Assembly: GCF_007830055.1 (NCBI RefSeq)
Contig: NZ_VLLE01000005.1
Span: 558,001-622,000, forward strand
DNA length: 64,000 nt
Direction of reading: 5' to 3'
Source: Lacibacter cauensis
GTDB lineage: Bacteria; Bacteroidota; Bacteroidia; Chitinophagales; Chitinophagaceae
The position numbers were made by a program, and so were the translations under genes. The notes beneath the pieces are model-generated. The model was not told the origin of the DNA. It was given only the letters and a program-made list of their open reading frames with translations, and searched no databases. How positions within the stretch are numbered: the stretch's first letter is position 1; every line of letters begins with the position of its first letter. Below are positions 36,543 through 45,108 of the stretch, piece after piece.

Positions 36543-36689
36543 GATGTCTGATTTATGATGTAGGGTTTGTTGCAGGTTGCCGGTTTCTTTTTTTTGACAA
36601 TTTGGTTTTGTGGTTGGGGTCTTGGCTCTTGAACCTTGTACCTTGTTTCTTAAACCTTGTGCCTTTTATCTTTCACCTTAACTTGCGTT

Positions 36690-37097
36690 ATGAATTTTCC
36701 AATTGAAGTAAAGAAAAGCAAGGTGGCAGGCAAAGGTGCGTTTGCACAAAAAGCCATTCCTGCTAAACGCAAGCTGGGCAATATGGCGGGCGAAATCATC
36801 AGCTACAAAGAAGCACAGCGACGGGTGAAGAATCAGAAAGAAGGCGAGTTGTTGATGGTGGAGTTTGACAATGATCCTGTGGCATTGGATGCAAGTGTAA
36901 ACCGTAATGCCTTATCGTACATCAATCATTCCTGCGACCCCAATACCTATATGCGCCGTGCTTACCGCAAAGTAGAATTCTACAGCAAACGTGCCATTAA
37001 AAAAGGAGAGGAGCTCACCTGTGATTATGGTGAAACACATCATGATGGTAAACTGCCGTGCAAATGCGGAGCAAAGAACTGCAGGGGATTTATTTAG
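36690..37097 (+). CDS. SET-domain protein methyltransferase
   Basis: A 135-residue SET protein, predicted to methylate lysine using S-adenosylmethionine. All core motifs are present: VAGKGAFAQKAIPA (SET-N), YINHSCDPNTY at 77-87 (SAM-binding knot) and KKGEELTCDYGE at 104-115 with the catalytic Tyr. A post-SET-like cysteine cluster follows (Cys124, Cys126, Cys131 in CKCGAKNC), probably binding zinc with the Cys of NHSC. The start at 36690 gives the compact domain. Target unknown; bacterial relatives may modify DNA-binding or ribosomal proteins. Confidence 0.88.
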   Translation: MNFPIEVKKSKVAGKGAFAQKAIPAKRKLGNMAGEIISYKEAQRRVKNQKEGELLMVEFDNDPVALDASVNRNALSYINHSCDPNTYMRRAYRKVEFYSKRAIKKGEELTCDYGETHHDGKLPCKCGAKNCRGFI

Positions 37098-37109
37098 GAA
37101 CAGTTGCGG

Positions 37110-37257
37110 GTTATGAGTTAAAGGTTATGGGTGCTTATAACTTTTGTCGCTACGTATTTTATTTCACTACCTGTTTTGTTTTCGTGTAAATAGAAATAAA
37201 AGAACAGTGAATCCATAGAGTGCCAACACTCAACACCCATAACCTTTAACGCATAAC
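37110..37257. repeat. 148-bp element with 24-bp terminal inverted repeats
   Basis: Positions 37110-37133 and 37234-37257 are reverse complements with one mismatch (core TTAAAGGTTATGGGTG). The 100-bp middle has no gene. It lies between the SET gene and pdxJ and may be a small non-autonomous mobile element or a large hairpin. Confidence 0.75.
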
Positions 37258-37279
37258 AGTATTTCTCTACCTTTACACA

Positions 37280-38002
37280 ATGACGAAGCTTTCTGTAAAC
37301 ATCAACAAATTTGCCACGCTGCGGAACAGTCGTGGTGGTAACCGCCCCAATGTATTGCAAGCTGCTATTGATGCTGAAAGATTTGGCGCCGATGGCGTAA
37401 CGGTGCATCCCCGTCCCGATGAACGGCATATCCGTTACGATGATGTGCGTCAGATCAGGCAAATTATTACCACTGAGTTTAACATTGAAGGCAATTGCCG
37501 TGAGCAGTCGTTTGTTGACCTGGTGCTGGAAGTGAAACCACACCAGGTAACACTGGTGCCCGATACGTTGGGACAACTCACCAGCGATCATGGATGGGAC
37601 ACCATCCAAAACAAACAATATTTGATTGAAATGATCTCGACGTTTAAAAACGCCGGCATCCGTACTTCAATTTTTGTAGATCCGGAAGTACGTATGATTG
37701 AAGGTGCTGCCGAAACCGGTACCGACCGGATTGAACTGTACACCGAAGGGTATGCCAAAGAATATGCAGCCGAACCCCGCAGTGCTGTGCAGGATTATCT
37801 TGTTGCAGCCACCCGTGCAAGAAGTTTCGGCTTAGGCATCAATGCAGGACACGATCTTGATCTCGAAAATTTACACTACTTGATTAAAACCATTCCATGG
37901 ATTGATGAAGTAAGCATCGGTCATGCCTTGGTATGCGATGCACTGTACCTTGGTTACGAAAATGCAGTGCAGCTATACAAACGGCAATTGCAGATTGCGT
38001 AA
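37280..38002 (+). CDS. pdxJ: Pyridoxine 5'-phosphate synthase
   Basis: This enzyme condenses 1-deoxy-D-xylulose 5-phosphate with 3-amino-2-oxopropyl phosphate to give pyridoxine 5'-phosphate (DXP-dependent vitamin B6 pathway). It is a TIM barrel of 240 residues, the normal length. The N-terminal LSVNINKFATLRNSRGG, VTVHPRPDERHIRYDDV with catalytic Glu/His, VTLVPDT and LGINAGHDL, and the final EVSIGHALVCDALYLG, are all family hallmarks. It stands as a single gene. Confidence 0.97.
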   Translation: MTKLSVNINKFATLRNSRGGNRPNVLQAAIDAERFGADGVTVHPRPDERHIRYDDVRQIRQIITTEFNIEGNCREQSFVDLVLEVKPHQVTLVPDTLGQLTSDHGWDTIQNKQYLIEMISTFKNAGIRTSIFVDPEVRMIEGAAETGTDRIELYTEGYAKEYAAEPRSAVQDYLVAATRARSFGLGINAGHDLDLENLHYLIKTIPWIDEVSIGHALVCDALYLGYENAVQLYKRQLQIA

Positions 38003-38072
38003 GTGGGTATGCTGTTAACAGAATCCGTACAGAATTTCTTTGCTATATATTAAATAATCCAAAACCAAACAC

Positions 38073-38222
38073 ATGAACAAAGCGCATCACATCAAAGAAC
38101 TGGAGATGAAAATTGAACACATCCGTAAAGAACCCATTAAAGGATGGCTGGGGAAAATTTCAAAATCGTACAAAGTAAAAAAGATTGAGAAAAAAATACA
38201 ATCGTTACGCAAAGAAGCATAA
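38073..38222 (+). CDS. Small basic helical protein (49 residues)
   Basis: An ATG frame of 49 codons starts 70 bp after pdxJ and ends just before a strong terminator. The product is very lysine-rich (MNKAHHIKELEMKIEHIRKE and onward, with KVKKIEKKIQSLRKEA at the end) and shows heptad-like hydrophobic spacing. It could be a small coiled-coil or nucleic-acid-binding protein. Not recognised; supported by codon use and position rather than homology. Confidence 0.55.
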   Translation: MNKAHHIKELEMKIEHIRKEPIKGWLGKISKSYKVKKIEKKIQSLRKEA

Positions 38223-38231
38223 CACAAACAA

Positions 38232-38280
38232 TTACTAATAAAAAAACCATCCGCCCGGCGGATGGTTTTTTTATTAGTAA
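38232..38280. terminator. Very strong bidirectional terminator
   Basis: A perfect 23-bp stem (38232-38254 with 38258-38280) around a CCG loop, with ACCATCCGC/GCGGATGGT at the top and A/T runs below it. It separates the pdxJ side from the minus-strand FG-GAP operon. Confidence 0.95.
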
Positions 38281-38306
38281 GGGTAACATCAGCAACCAAA
38301 CAAAAA

Positions 38307-38334
38307 GCCGGAGCTCCTTTTATAAGACTCCGGC
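38307..38334 (-). terminator. Terminator behind the FG-GAP gene
   Basis: On the minus strand GCCGGAG (38334-38328) pairs with CTCCGGC (38313-38307) and is followed by TTTTTG. Confidence 0.75.
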
Positions 38335-38354
38335 CTGCTAAACGGTTTTCCTGC

Positions 38355-39962
38355 CTATTGAATCATTAAACGCTCGGTTTTTCCATTTCCGTTTATAAAG
38401 TAAATGCCTTTGGCGTATGTGCCTATTACAAGCGTATGGTTTCCTTGAGTTAATTTAAACTGCTGCAATAACTGTCCGTTACCCGTAAACAAACGCAGGG
38501 TTATTGGAGTTGTAACTGCTACACGTAACAGCCCGTTTGTAATCGTATTATTTGCAATTGTAAATGCAGCAGCAGCTGTAGTAAACTGTACAGTTTCAAT
38601 GGTGCTGTAAGCCGTGTTGCCGTTTTTATCACGCTGCAACAAACGGTAGTAGTTATTGCCTGTTAATGGTTTGCTATGCACAAACTGATAATTATTGACA
38701 GCGTTACTGTTACCAGCTGCAGCAACAATACCTATCTGTTGCCAGTGTTGTCCATCGCTGCTGTGCTGTATTACAAAGTCCTGTGTGTTTTGCTCCGCAG
38801 CGGTTTGCCAGTTTAACAATACATCATTCATTTGCTTTTTGGCCGTAAAACTTTGCCATTGAACAGGCAGGGTTGAGAAAGAAATTTCGTAATAAGAAAA
38901 ACCTCCATCAAAGCGGCCAACGATCATGTCTTTATCACTGTCGTTATCAAGGTTTGTAAATGCAGGTGCACTCCAGCTTCCCACATCAATACCATTAAAA
39001 GGATTTCCCGAACCTGTTTGTTGTGTAAAAACAGCGGCACTGGCTGTACCTGTATTTTTATAATAAAGTAAAGTGCCACCCGATTCACCAATTATTGCGT
39101 CCTGGTCGCCATCGTTATCAAGATCGGAAAAAGATGGTGCGGATTCATTTCCAACATCAACCCCGTTAAACGGATTGTTGACTCCGGTTTGAGCTGTAAA
39201 TACAGGTGCAGCTGATGTGCCTGTATTTTTATAAAGCAATATGTTGCCTGAACTATTTCCTATAAATAAATCTTTATCTCCATCATTGTCTATATCAACA
39301 AATACCGGTGTAGCTCTGCTCCCCACATCTATACCGGAAAATGGAGCAATTGAAAACTCGCTGGGGTAGTTGTTGGGGTAAGCTGCGTATACTTGCGCCG
39401 AAGCAGTTCCTGTATTGGTAAACAATGCCAAACGTCCACTTTCTTCGCCAAACACAAGATCTAAATCCCCATCGTTATCAATATCAATAAAAGCCGGCGC
39501 TCCGTAAAACATGGCGTAGCCTGTTGAAAACTGTGATGAACTTGCAAAAGTGGGAGTTGTCGGAGTGCCTGAATTGAAAAAAGTAGAACTGTTGTAGTAA
39601 GACTCTCCGGCAATCAGATCTGCATCTCCATCGTTATTTAAATCGGCAAAGGCCGGTTTTGAAGCCGAGCCAATACTATATCCGTTTAATGGATTTGCAG
39701 CTCCCGTTCTCGCTGTTACAATTTGTGCCTGGGCAGTATTGCTTATAACAATACCTGCAGCAAGCATTGCTGTAACAATGCCCGGTTTAACAACTGCTTT
39801 CAGACGGTGGGCATAACGTAGAATACGCTGGTATAGGGCTTGTTTTTTTTGTAAGCTCCATTTGTCAAAACGGCCGGTGTCGATGGCTTTTTGTAAACGT
39901 GCCTGTGTTTTTAAAAACTGCTCCCGTAGTTGAACGAGCAGCAGATGATTTCCTTTTGTCAT
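38355..39962 (-). CDS. FG-GAP/VCBS repeat protein with type IX sorting domain
   Basis: A 535-residue surface or secreted protein. From the start at 39962 it has an unusual basic N-terminal tail of about 60 residues, then a hydrophobic segment (VTAMLAAGIVISNTAQAQ) acting as a late signal anchor or extended signal peptide. Five calcium-binding FG-GAP blades follow (DLNNDGDADL, DIDNDGDLDL, DIDNDGDKDL, DLDNDGDQDA, NLDNDSDKDM), then a beta-sandwich. The C-terminus (LRLFTGNGQLLQQFKL ... GIYFINGNGKTERLMIQ) is a predicted type A T9SS sorting signal. It is the third gene of the operon with cysC and the TIGR03032 gene, 29 bp behind the latter. Confidence 0.85.
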   Translation of the reverse strand: MTKGNHLLLVQLREQFLKTQARLQKAIDTGRFDKWSLQKKQALYQRILRYAHRLKAVVKPGIVTAMLAAGIVISNTAQAQIVTARTGAANPLNGYSIGSASKPAFADLNNDGDADLIAGESYYNSSTFFNSGTPTTPTFASSSQFSTGYAMFYGAPAFIDIDNDGDLDLVFGEESGRLALFTNTGTASAQVYAAYPNNYPSEFSIAPFSGIDVGSRATPVFVDIDNDGDKDLFIGNSSGNILLYKNTGTSAAPVFTAQTGVNNPFNGVDVGNESAPSFSDLDNDGDQDAIIGESGGTLLYYKNTGTASAAVFTQQTGSGNPFNGIDVGSWSAPAFTNLDNDSDKDMIVGRFDGGFSYYEISFSTLPVQWQSFTAKKQMNDVLLNWQTAAEQNTQDFVIQHSSDGQHWQQIGIVAAAGNSNAVNNYQFVHSKPLTGNNYYRLLQRDKNGNTAYSTIETVQFTTAAAAFTIANNTITNGLLRVAVTTPITLRLFTGNGQLLQQFKLTQGNHTLVIGTYAKGIYFINGNGKTERLMIQ

Positions 39963-39991
39963 GTGTTGTCTGGCTTTAAAATGTGAAGGGT

Positions 39992-41053
39992 TTAATTTTT
40001 TTCGGCGGCCCAGAAGCAGACCATGGGCGTATGTAAAGCGTTTCGGTGTGTAGCCGCTGTGTGATTTAATACACCCGGGCATTTTGTGTCGGGAATAATC
40101 TGTACATCGTAAATTTCTTCTGCACTGTTTTGGTAGTATGCAGAGGCAACAATTGTTGCAGTGGGTAAATGCACAATATCAACTCCGCACTGCATGGTTG
40201 TTGTACCTACGGGTAAATTGCGTTTTACCGATGCCTTTTCTCTGTTTTTTGAAAGACCCACAAACAGGTAATCTCCATATACTGCCAGGCCACGAACAAA
40301 ACCATTGTGTTTAGTAATGACTTCGTAATTGCCGGTAGCGGTATCAATTTTAATCAGTTCGCCGGTGGCTGATAACAAACAATACAATGCACCATTGATC
40401 CAGCGTGGGGAGTGTGGCATTGCAAGGCCGGATGCAACAATGGCATTCGTCTCAACATCCATAATCAAACCCCCAGTTTGTACCTGTGGCCGCCAGCCTT
40501 TTGCTGTATTGGTAGCGCCAAACATGGATACATATTTTGGTGCACCATCTTTCATCGCCATGCCGTTTAAATGACAATAATCTTCCGATGCAAACTGATC
40601 GATGAAGGGGGGCGTCCAGAATGGTTCAAAACTGTATTGATCGTTAATGTATACCAGCGATGAGAACAAGGTATTAACTGCACATAATCTTCCTTGTTTA
40701 TCCCATGCCATATCGTGCAGGTCTACTGCACCGGTATAATAAGTTGTACGTGGTACATAAAAGTGGTCGTAGTAGTTTGGTTTGTTGGCATAGGTTGCTG
40801 CTAATGCAGGTGCGTTACCTAAAACAATCACTTCGTTTTCGGTTGCAATAGCTAAACGGTTCTTGTCAATAGCCAAACCCATGGCTCTCTTAAAATCACG
40901 GGGTAATTGCTGTACTCGTCCTTCGTTGTTGGCAGATAGAAATATCAGTTTACCGGCCTGGTAAGTGGTGATGGCCAGGCTGCAGTTGAGGTTGTTGAGT
41001 ATGTCAGCAAAGGAAGCACTGAACGTACAGGAAAATGGAGGCAGGGTATTCAT
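39992..41053 (-). CDS. TIGR03032 family protein
   Basis: A 353-residue protein with a propeller-like repeat pattern (LAITTYQAGKLIFLSAN near 30, DLHDMAWDKQGRLCAVNTLFS near 115, HLNGMAMKDGAPKYVSMFG near 160, PHSPRWINGALYCLLSATGEL near 215). This matches TIGR03032, a family of unknown function that I recall near sulfotransferase and tetratricopeptide genes. No signal peptide. It overlaps the end of cysC by 4 bp (ATGA), a clear sign of translational coupling. Confidence 0.82.
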   Translation of the reverse strand: MNTLPPFSCTFSASFADILNNLNCSLAITTYQAGKLIFLSANNEGRVQQLPRDFKRAMGLAIDKNRLAIATENEVIVLGNAPALAATYANKPNYYDHFYVPRTTYYTGAVDLHDMAWDKQGRLCAVNTLFSSLVYINDQYSFEPFWTPPFIDQFASEDYCHLNGMAMKDGAPKYVSMFGATNTAKGWRPQVQTGGLIMDVETNAIVASGLAMPHSPRWINGALYCLLSATGELIKIDTATGNYEVITKHNGFVRGLAVYGDYLFVGLSKNREKASVKRNLPVGTTTMQCGVDIVHLPTATIVASAYYQNSAEEIYDVQIIPDTKCPGVLNHTAATHRNALHTPMVCFWAAEKN

Positions 41054-41625
41054 AGTTTTTTGCGGTTTAGTAATTGTATAATTTCATCAACGCATTCGCC
41101 TGCTGTGTACGATGTTGTATCGAGTACCAGATCGGGCTTAACAGGCGTTTCGTATGGAGCACTGATGCCGGTAAAATCTTTTATTTCACCCCGTAGTGCT
41201 TTGGCATAAAGTCCTTTTGTATCACGCTCAATGCAGGTTTTAAGATCAGCAGCAACATGTATTTCAAAAAAATTGGAACAGATTTCTCTTGCTTCGTCTC
41301 TGATCTTTTGGTAAGGCGATATCAACGCCACAATTACAACATGGCCACTTAACTGCAGGTAGCAGGCAAGTCGGGCAATGGTTCGGTTATATTCTTTTCT
41401 TGATTCTTCATCAAAGCCGTTTTGCTTCAGAATTGTACGCATGATGTCTCCATCCAAAATGATCGGATTACATCCTTCGCTATTTAATTTTTTGGATAAT
41501 TTATTTGCAATTGTTGTTTTACCTGCACCACTTAAACCTGTAAGCCACACAACACCTGATTTCATACTGAACGATTCCTTATTTGATTTTTTTTCTAAAA
41601 AAGCGGAAGAGTGTTGCAAGTTCAT
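41050..41625 (-). CDS. cysC: Adenylylsulfate (APS) kinase
   Basis: This enzyme makes PAPS, the activated sulfate donor, from adenylyl sulfate and ATP. It has 191 residues. The P-loop GLSGAGKTT, LDGDIMRTIL, then IARLACYLQLSGHVVIVALISP and the KGLYAKALRGEIKDFTGISAPYE lid (split here by the flexible loop) are all typical. The start may be as late as 41565 (MKSGVVWLTG). No ATP sulfurylase or sulfite reductase is nearby, so this orphan copy more likely supplies PAPS for sulfation than for sulfur assimilation. First gene of a three-gene operon. Confidence 0.93.
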   Translation of the reverse strand: MNLQHSSAFLEKKSNKESFSMKSGVVWLTGLSGAGKTTIANKLSKKLNSEGCNPIILDGDIMRTILKQNGFDEESRKEYNRTIARLACYLQLSGHVVIVALISPYQKIRDEAREICSNFFEIHVAADLKTCIERDTKGLYAKALRGEIKDFTGISAPYETPVKPDLVLDTTSYTAGECVDEIIQLLNRKKL

Positions 41626-42168
41626 ACCTGTTTTTTTGTTTGTTAAGGAATACTGTTTTTTTTAATTTATTTCTGTGTATTTACGTGTAGTAAGTACATC
41701 GATATACCTGCCTGTACTAAGTAGTAAGTATGGTAAATCAGGTTCAGAAAGTATCAGGAGATCATCTCAACCGATCTGGTAAGGTTGAAACAGCAGCAAA
41801 TGTGTTTTGGAAATTTCTTAACAGGTTTTGTTTGAAATACTGAAATGGTTGGTTTGAATTCTTTTGTAGAAAACATAGAAATGGGTATTGAATTTTGGGT
41901 AATAACTTATACTTAAGCGCAAATGAATACAAATACGGAAGTTTAAAAAATGATCTGCTTATCTGTTTTCAGAAAATACGTAGTTCTTTTGCCGGGGAAT
42001 AGGTGCTAACTGAAAGAGTTCTTGTTATTGTACTACATCGGTTCCCGTATTTGATTGACACAGTTGAAAAAAAGCCAACATTTCAAAACTATTCATGGCC
42101 CTGTTGTAAAAAATTAAACTGCTGTATTGACCGGCAGCTTATTTTTATACAACAGTAAACGCTTAACC
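41626..42168. other. Intergenic region of 543 bases
   Basis: No gene on either strand that I can support. It must hold the promoters of cysC (minus) and the PLDc_N gene (plus). A repeated TAGTAAGTA occurs at about 41687 and 41722; nothing else stands out. Confidence 0.6.
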
Positions 42169-42381
42169 ATGACACTCATCGGCGTAATCGGTACACAGGA
42201 ACTTTTCATTCTCTTTATTATTCTGCTGGTGCCTTTGGTTGCACTCATCGAAATCATCCGCAGTAGCTTTGTAAACCCGGTTAACAAAATTGTATGGGTA
42301 CTGGTAGTGCTGCTGTTGCCATTTATTGGTTCGTTGTTGTTTTGGATAATCGGACGGAGTCAGGTGGAAGGAAGAAAGTAG
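42169..42381 (+). CDS. PLDc_N-type small membrane protein
   Basis: A 70-residue protein with two membrane helices (LFILFIILLVPLVALIEI and VWVLVVLLLPFIGSLLFWI). The pattern between and after them, VNPVNKIVWVLVVLLLP..GSLLFWIIGR, is the PLDc_N (phospholipase D-nuclease N-terminal) module, found alone in many small membrane proteins of unknown role. The start at 42169 was chosen because the upstream codons precede a plausible untranslated leader. Confidence 0.8.
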   Translation: MTLIGVIGTQELFILFIILLVPLVALIEIIRSSFVNPVNKIVWVLVVLLLPFIGSLLFWIIGRSQVEGRK

Positions 42382-42469
42382 CGACAAGTGGTGAGTGGAG
42401 AGCTTTGAGGCGTGGAGCAGGTTGCATGTATTGCTCTTTTATTCCGTATCTTACCCAAAAGCTTTCTGT

Positions 42470-42886
42470 ATGAAATGGTATCAATCATTAACCACCTTAT
42501 TTGCTGTAAGCATTGTTGCCTCTTGCAGTAACGGTATGGAAGAAGGCAGTTCCTCTTCCTCTACGCCTGCAACTACACCCGCCTCAGTAACAGTGCCACC
42601 GGCACAACAACCGCAGCAAACAGCAGCAAACGGAACCGTTGCCTTAAATCCACCGCACGGACAACCCGGTCATCGTTGCGATATTAAAGTGGGTGAACCG
42701 CTTACCGGCACAGCTCCTGCAACAAACACACAACCTCAAATGATACAGCAACCACCTGCTGCTACTGTAATTAATCCACCGGCAACGGGTACAACCGCTG
42801 CAGGAAAAAATCCACCACACGGTCAGCCCGGTCATCGTTGCGATATTGCTGTAGGTGCGCCCTTGAACAGTCAACCTGCACAGTAA
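42470..42886 (+). CDS. Lipoprotein with two PPHGQPGHRCDI repeats
   Basis: A 138-residue protein with a lipobox (VSIVASC, Cys19) and a Ser/Thr/Pro/Gln-rich linker. It contains two near-identical 19-residue blocks, NPPHGQPGHRCDIKVGEPL (60-78) and NPPHGQPGHRCDIAVGAPL (114-132), each with one Cys and two His. I know this block from small Bacteroidota proteins, but no function is established. The conserved His-Cys content makes metal or haem binding possible. Otherwise low-complexity, so the repeats are the functional units. Confidence 0.75.
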   Translation: MKWYQSLTTLFAVSIVASCSNGMEEGSSSSSTPATTPASVTVPPAQQPQQTAANGTVALNPPHGQPGHRCDIKVGEPLTGTAPATNTQPQMIQQPPAATVINPPATGTTAAGKNPPHGQPGHRCDIAVGAPLNSQPAQ

Positions 42887-43150
42887 TAACAATAACATTC
42901 GTTGCATAATAAATAGTTCATAAATGACAACTGTCATTGTTATCGCTTTTACAGGACTGTAACTTCATACAACTTTAACAAGGAGTAGGTCGGTTAAGGA
43001 AGAGGACAGTGGAGTTGCTTAAACGACAACAAAGCTGTTTTCTGTAAAGCAGAATAAAAGCTGTGAAATTTAACCACGACAATTTACCGGATTAAACAAG
43101 CTGTTGCAGAATAGCAGTTTTTTGTAGCTGTAAACACTGCAATGGCCGTA

Positions 43151-43187
43151 CAAGGTAGGTTTTAACAAGCCTGCCTTGTTTTTTTTT
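43151..43187 (+). terminator. Terminator with no ORF in the preceding 260 bp
   Basis: Stem CAAGGTAGG (43151-43159) pairs with CCTGCCTTG (43170-43178, one G-T) and runs into nine T. It either ends a long 3' untranslated region of the HRCD lipoprotein mRNA or closes a small RNA. Confidence 0.75.
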
Positions 43188-43220
43188 ATGCAGGGTTCGT
43201 TTACGAACTCTTTTAATGGC

Positions 43221-43973
43221 TTATTTCGGCCCGGTAAGATTGTCAACGATCAACGAAGCTTGTACAATATTGTTCGCATCAAAATTCGGATCATATGCAT
43301 GATGGACAAATTGATTGAAGTAGCCCGTTTCAACAGCAATGTTGTTGCTGATGTTGTAACCAAGTCCAACAAAAATTCTGTTCTGGTCAAAAAAGTTATA
43401 ACCCGTTACGGCGCTTCCGTCGTTCAGAAACAATTCGTCCTGTGCAATAAAGTACAGACTGTTTTTATCATATGCCGAGTGAGTTAACAACCGTTGAAAT
43501 TTAAACATCGTTCGTTCTCTGAATACCGTTTCAAAATATTGCTGCCGGTTTTTAATTTCTCTCAGTTCAGTTCGCAGCCGAACCGACAAACTGTTCCTTT
43601 TGAGATTCCTGTAAAGTTGCACCTGTAGGGCCGTACGATACTCCGGGTATTGTCGTTGCTGCACATTACCGCCAATGAAATAGTTGTACCAAAGTCCGGT
43701 AAACGCAGAAAGTTTCAATGAAGGTTTGACGTAGTAATGAAGCCAGGGCCGGATGGTGAGTTGTTCGTTGTATTTTACAAGTGATGCTTTTTCGTAAGGG
43801 CTTTGCCTGGAGTATTGAAAATCGCATTGCCATTTAAATTTGTTGGACAGTTTTCCTGCAAGGTCAATTTCCGACCAAAGCTGGCTGGTAGTATTTACAT
43901 GTTTGTTTTGGGCGGCTGCTGTACATGTGAAAAAAAGAAAACAAAGTGCAGCATAAAGATTTCTCCTATTCAT
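43221..43973 (-). CDS. DUF2490 outer-membrane-type protein
   Basis: A 250-residue protein with a signal peptide (LYAALCFLFFTCTAAAQ). The mature part has alternating amphipathic strands (LWSEIDLAGKLSNKFKWQCDFQYSRQS, RLRTELREI, FFDQNRIFVGLGYNISNNIAVETGYFNQF) and fits DUF2490, predicted to form a beta-barrel in the outer membrane. Function unknown. Single gene with its own terminator-containing border. Confidence 0.8.
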   Translation of the reverse strand: MNRRNLYAALCFLFFTCTAAAQNKHVNTTSQLWSEIDLAGKLSNKFKWQCDFQYSRQSPYEKASLVKYNEQLTIRPWLHYYVKPSLKLSAFTGLWYNYFIGGNVQQRQYPEYRTALQVQLYRNLKRNSLSVRLRTELREIKNRQQYFETVFRERTMFKFQRLLTHSAYDKNSLYFIAQDELFLNDGSAVTGYNFFDQNRIFVGLGYNISNNIAVETGYFNQFVHHAYDPNFDANNIVQASLIVDNLTGPK

Positions 43974-44222
43974 GTTCGTTCGCTGTTTAGTTAAGTGATG
44001 GTCTGTTGTTCGCCGGAATGTTTACTATGATTGATTTTTCGGCTGATCGGTTTTATGGGGCAAAAAATATTTTTCAACTGCAGGGCAAATACCCGCACTC
44101 GTTATGCTAACTCTTGTTCATGCGTGTTGTAGCCTTGTTTTAATCGATCTGCGTGTGTTAAACCTTACATGTTGCACTTCAACCTTGCCGCAACCTTCTT
44201 ACATTTACAGAAATGGATGCTT

Positions 44223-45107
44223 ATGTCAAACATCAATCTCATTATAGAAGAGCGGGCCACCAGTATTGGTAAGTTTATGGTTGGCCGCTTGTTGCCGTTT
44301 CGGGAGAAGCGCATGGTGGGTCCGTTTATATTTATTGATCATATGGGACCGGTACAAATGAACGAACGGGAAAATATGGATGTGCTGCCGCATCCGCACA
44401 TAGGGTTAAGTACACTTACGTTTCTGTTCGAAGGCAGCATCATGCATCGGGATACATTGGGTACAGAAGTGGAAATAAAACCCGGCGCTGTTAACTGGAT
44501 GACGGCCGGCAAAGGCATTGTGCACAGCGAACGTACACCCGCATATCTCCGTCATTCAACCAAAACAATGCATGGCTTGCAGATATGGGTTGCCCTGCCC
44601 AAAGAGCTGGAGCAGATGGAGCCGGAATTCTGTCATATCAATGCAGAAGATATTCCTGCATGGACAGATGAAGCACTGCAGTACCAACTGGTGGCAGGCG
44701 AAGCATGTGGCAGAAAATCGCCGGTGCCGGTGTACAGCAAACTGTTTATGCTGGAAATAAAAAGCAGCACTGCACAAACCGTGAACATTGGCAGCGAACT
44801 GTATGGCGAAGCTGGTTTGTATATATTGGAAGGAGGTATTGCCAGCGAGGGCAACCGTTATGGTCCCAAACAATTGCTCGTGGCAAAAGACAGCAGCCTC
44901 TGCAGTTTTACCATTGAAGCCAACAGTACCATTTATATTTTTGGTGGTGAACCATTTGCCGAAGAACGTTTCATCGATTGGAATTTTGTTGCCACCGATA
45001 AAGCGTTGATTGAAGCAGCCAAACAAAAATGGATTGCACAGGAATTTGATAAAATTAAGGGAGAGGAAAATGAGTTTGTTCCTTACCCCGCATTAAAACG
45101 AAAGTAA
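44223..45107 (+). CDS. Pirin family protein
   Basis: A 294-residue bicupin. The N-terminal cupin has the pirin signature with metal ligands: FIDHMGPVQM, PHPHIGLSTLTFLFEG and AGKGIVHSERTP. The C-terminal half ends with FGGEPFAEERFIDWNFVATD. Pirins act as quercetin 2,3-dioxygenase-like enzymes or as redox-sensing partners in other organisms; the role here is unknown. The next gene (OsmC) starts 1 bp after the stop, so the two form a unit, plausibly in oxidative-stress handling. Confidence 0.92.
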   Translation: MSNINLIIEERATSIGKFMVGRLLPFREKRMVGPFIFIDHMGPVQMNERENMDVLPHPHIGLSTLTFLFEGSIMHRDTLGTEVEIKPGAVNWMTAGKGIVHSERTPAYLRHSTKTMHGLQIWVALPKELEQMEPEFCHINAEDIPAWTDEALQYQLVAGEACGRKSPVPVYSKLFMLEIKSSTAQTVNIGSELYGEAGLYILEGGIASEGNRYGPKQLLVAKDSSLCSFTIEANSTIYIFGGEPFAEERFIDWNFVATDKALIEAAKQKWIAQEFDKIKGEENEFVPYPALKRK

Positions 45108-45108
45108 T

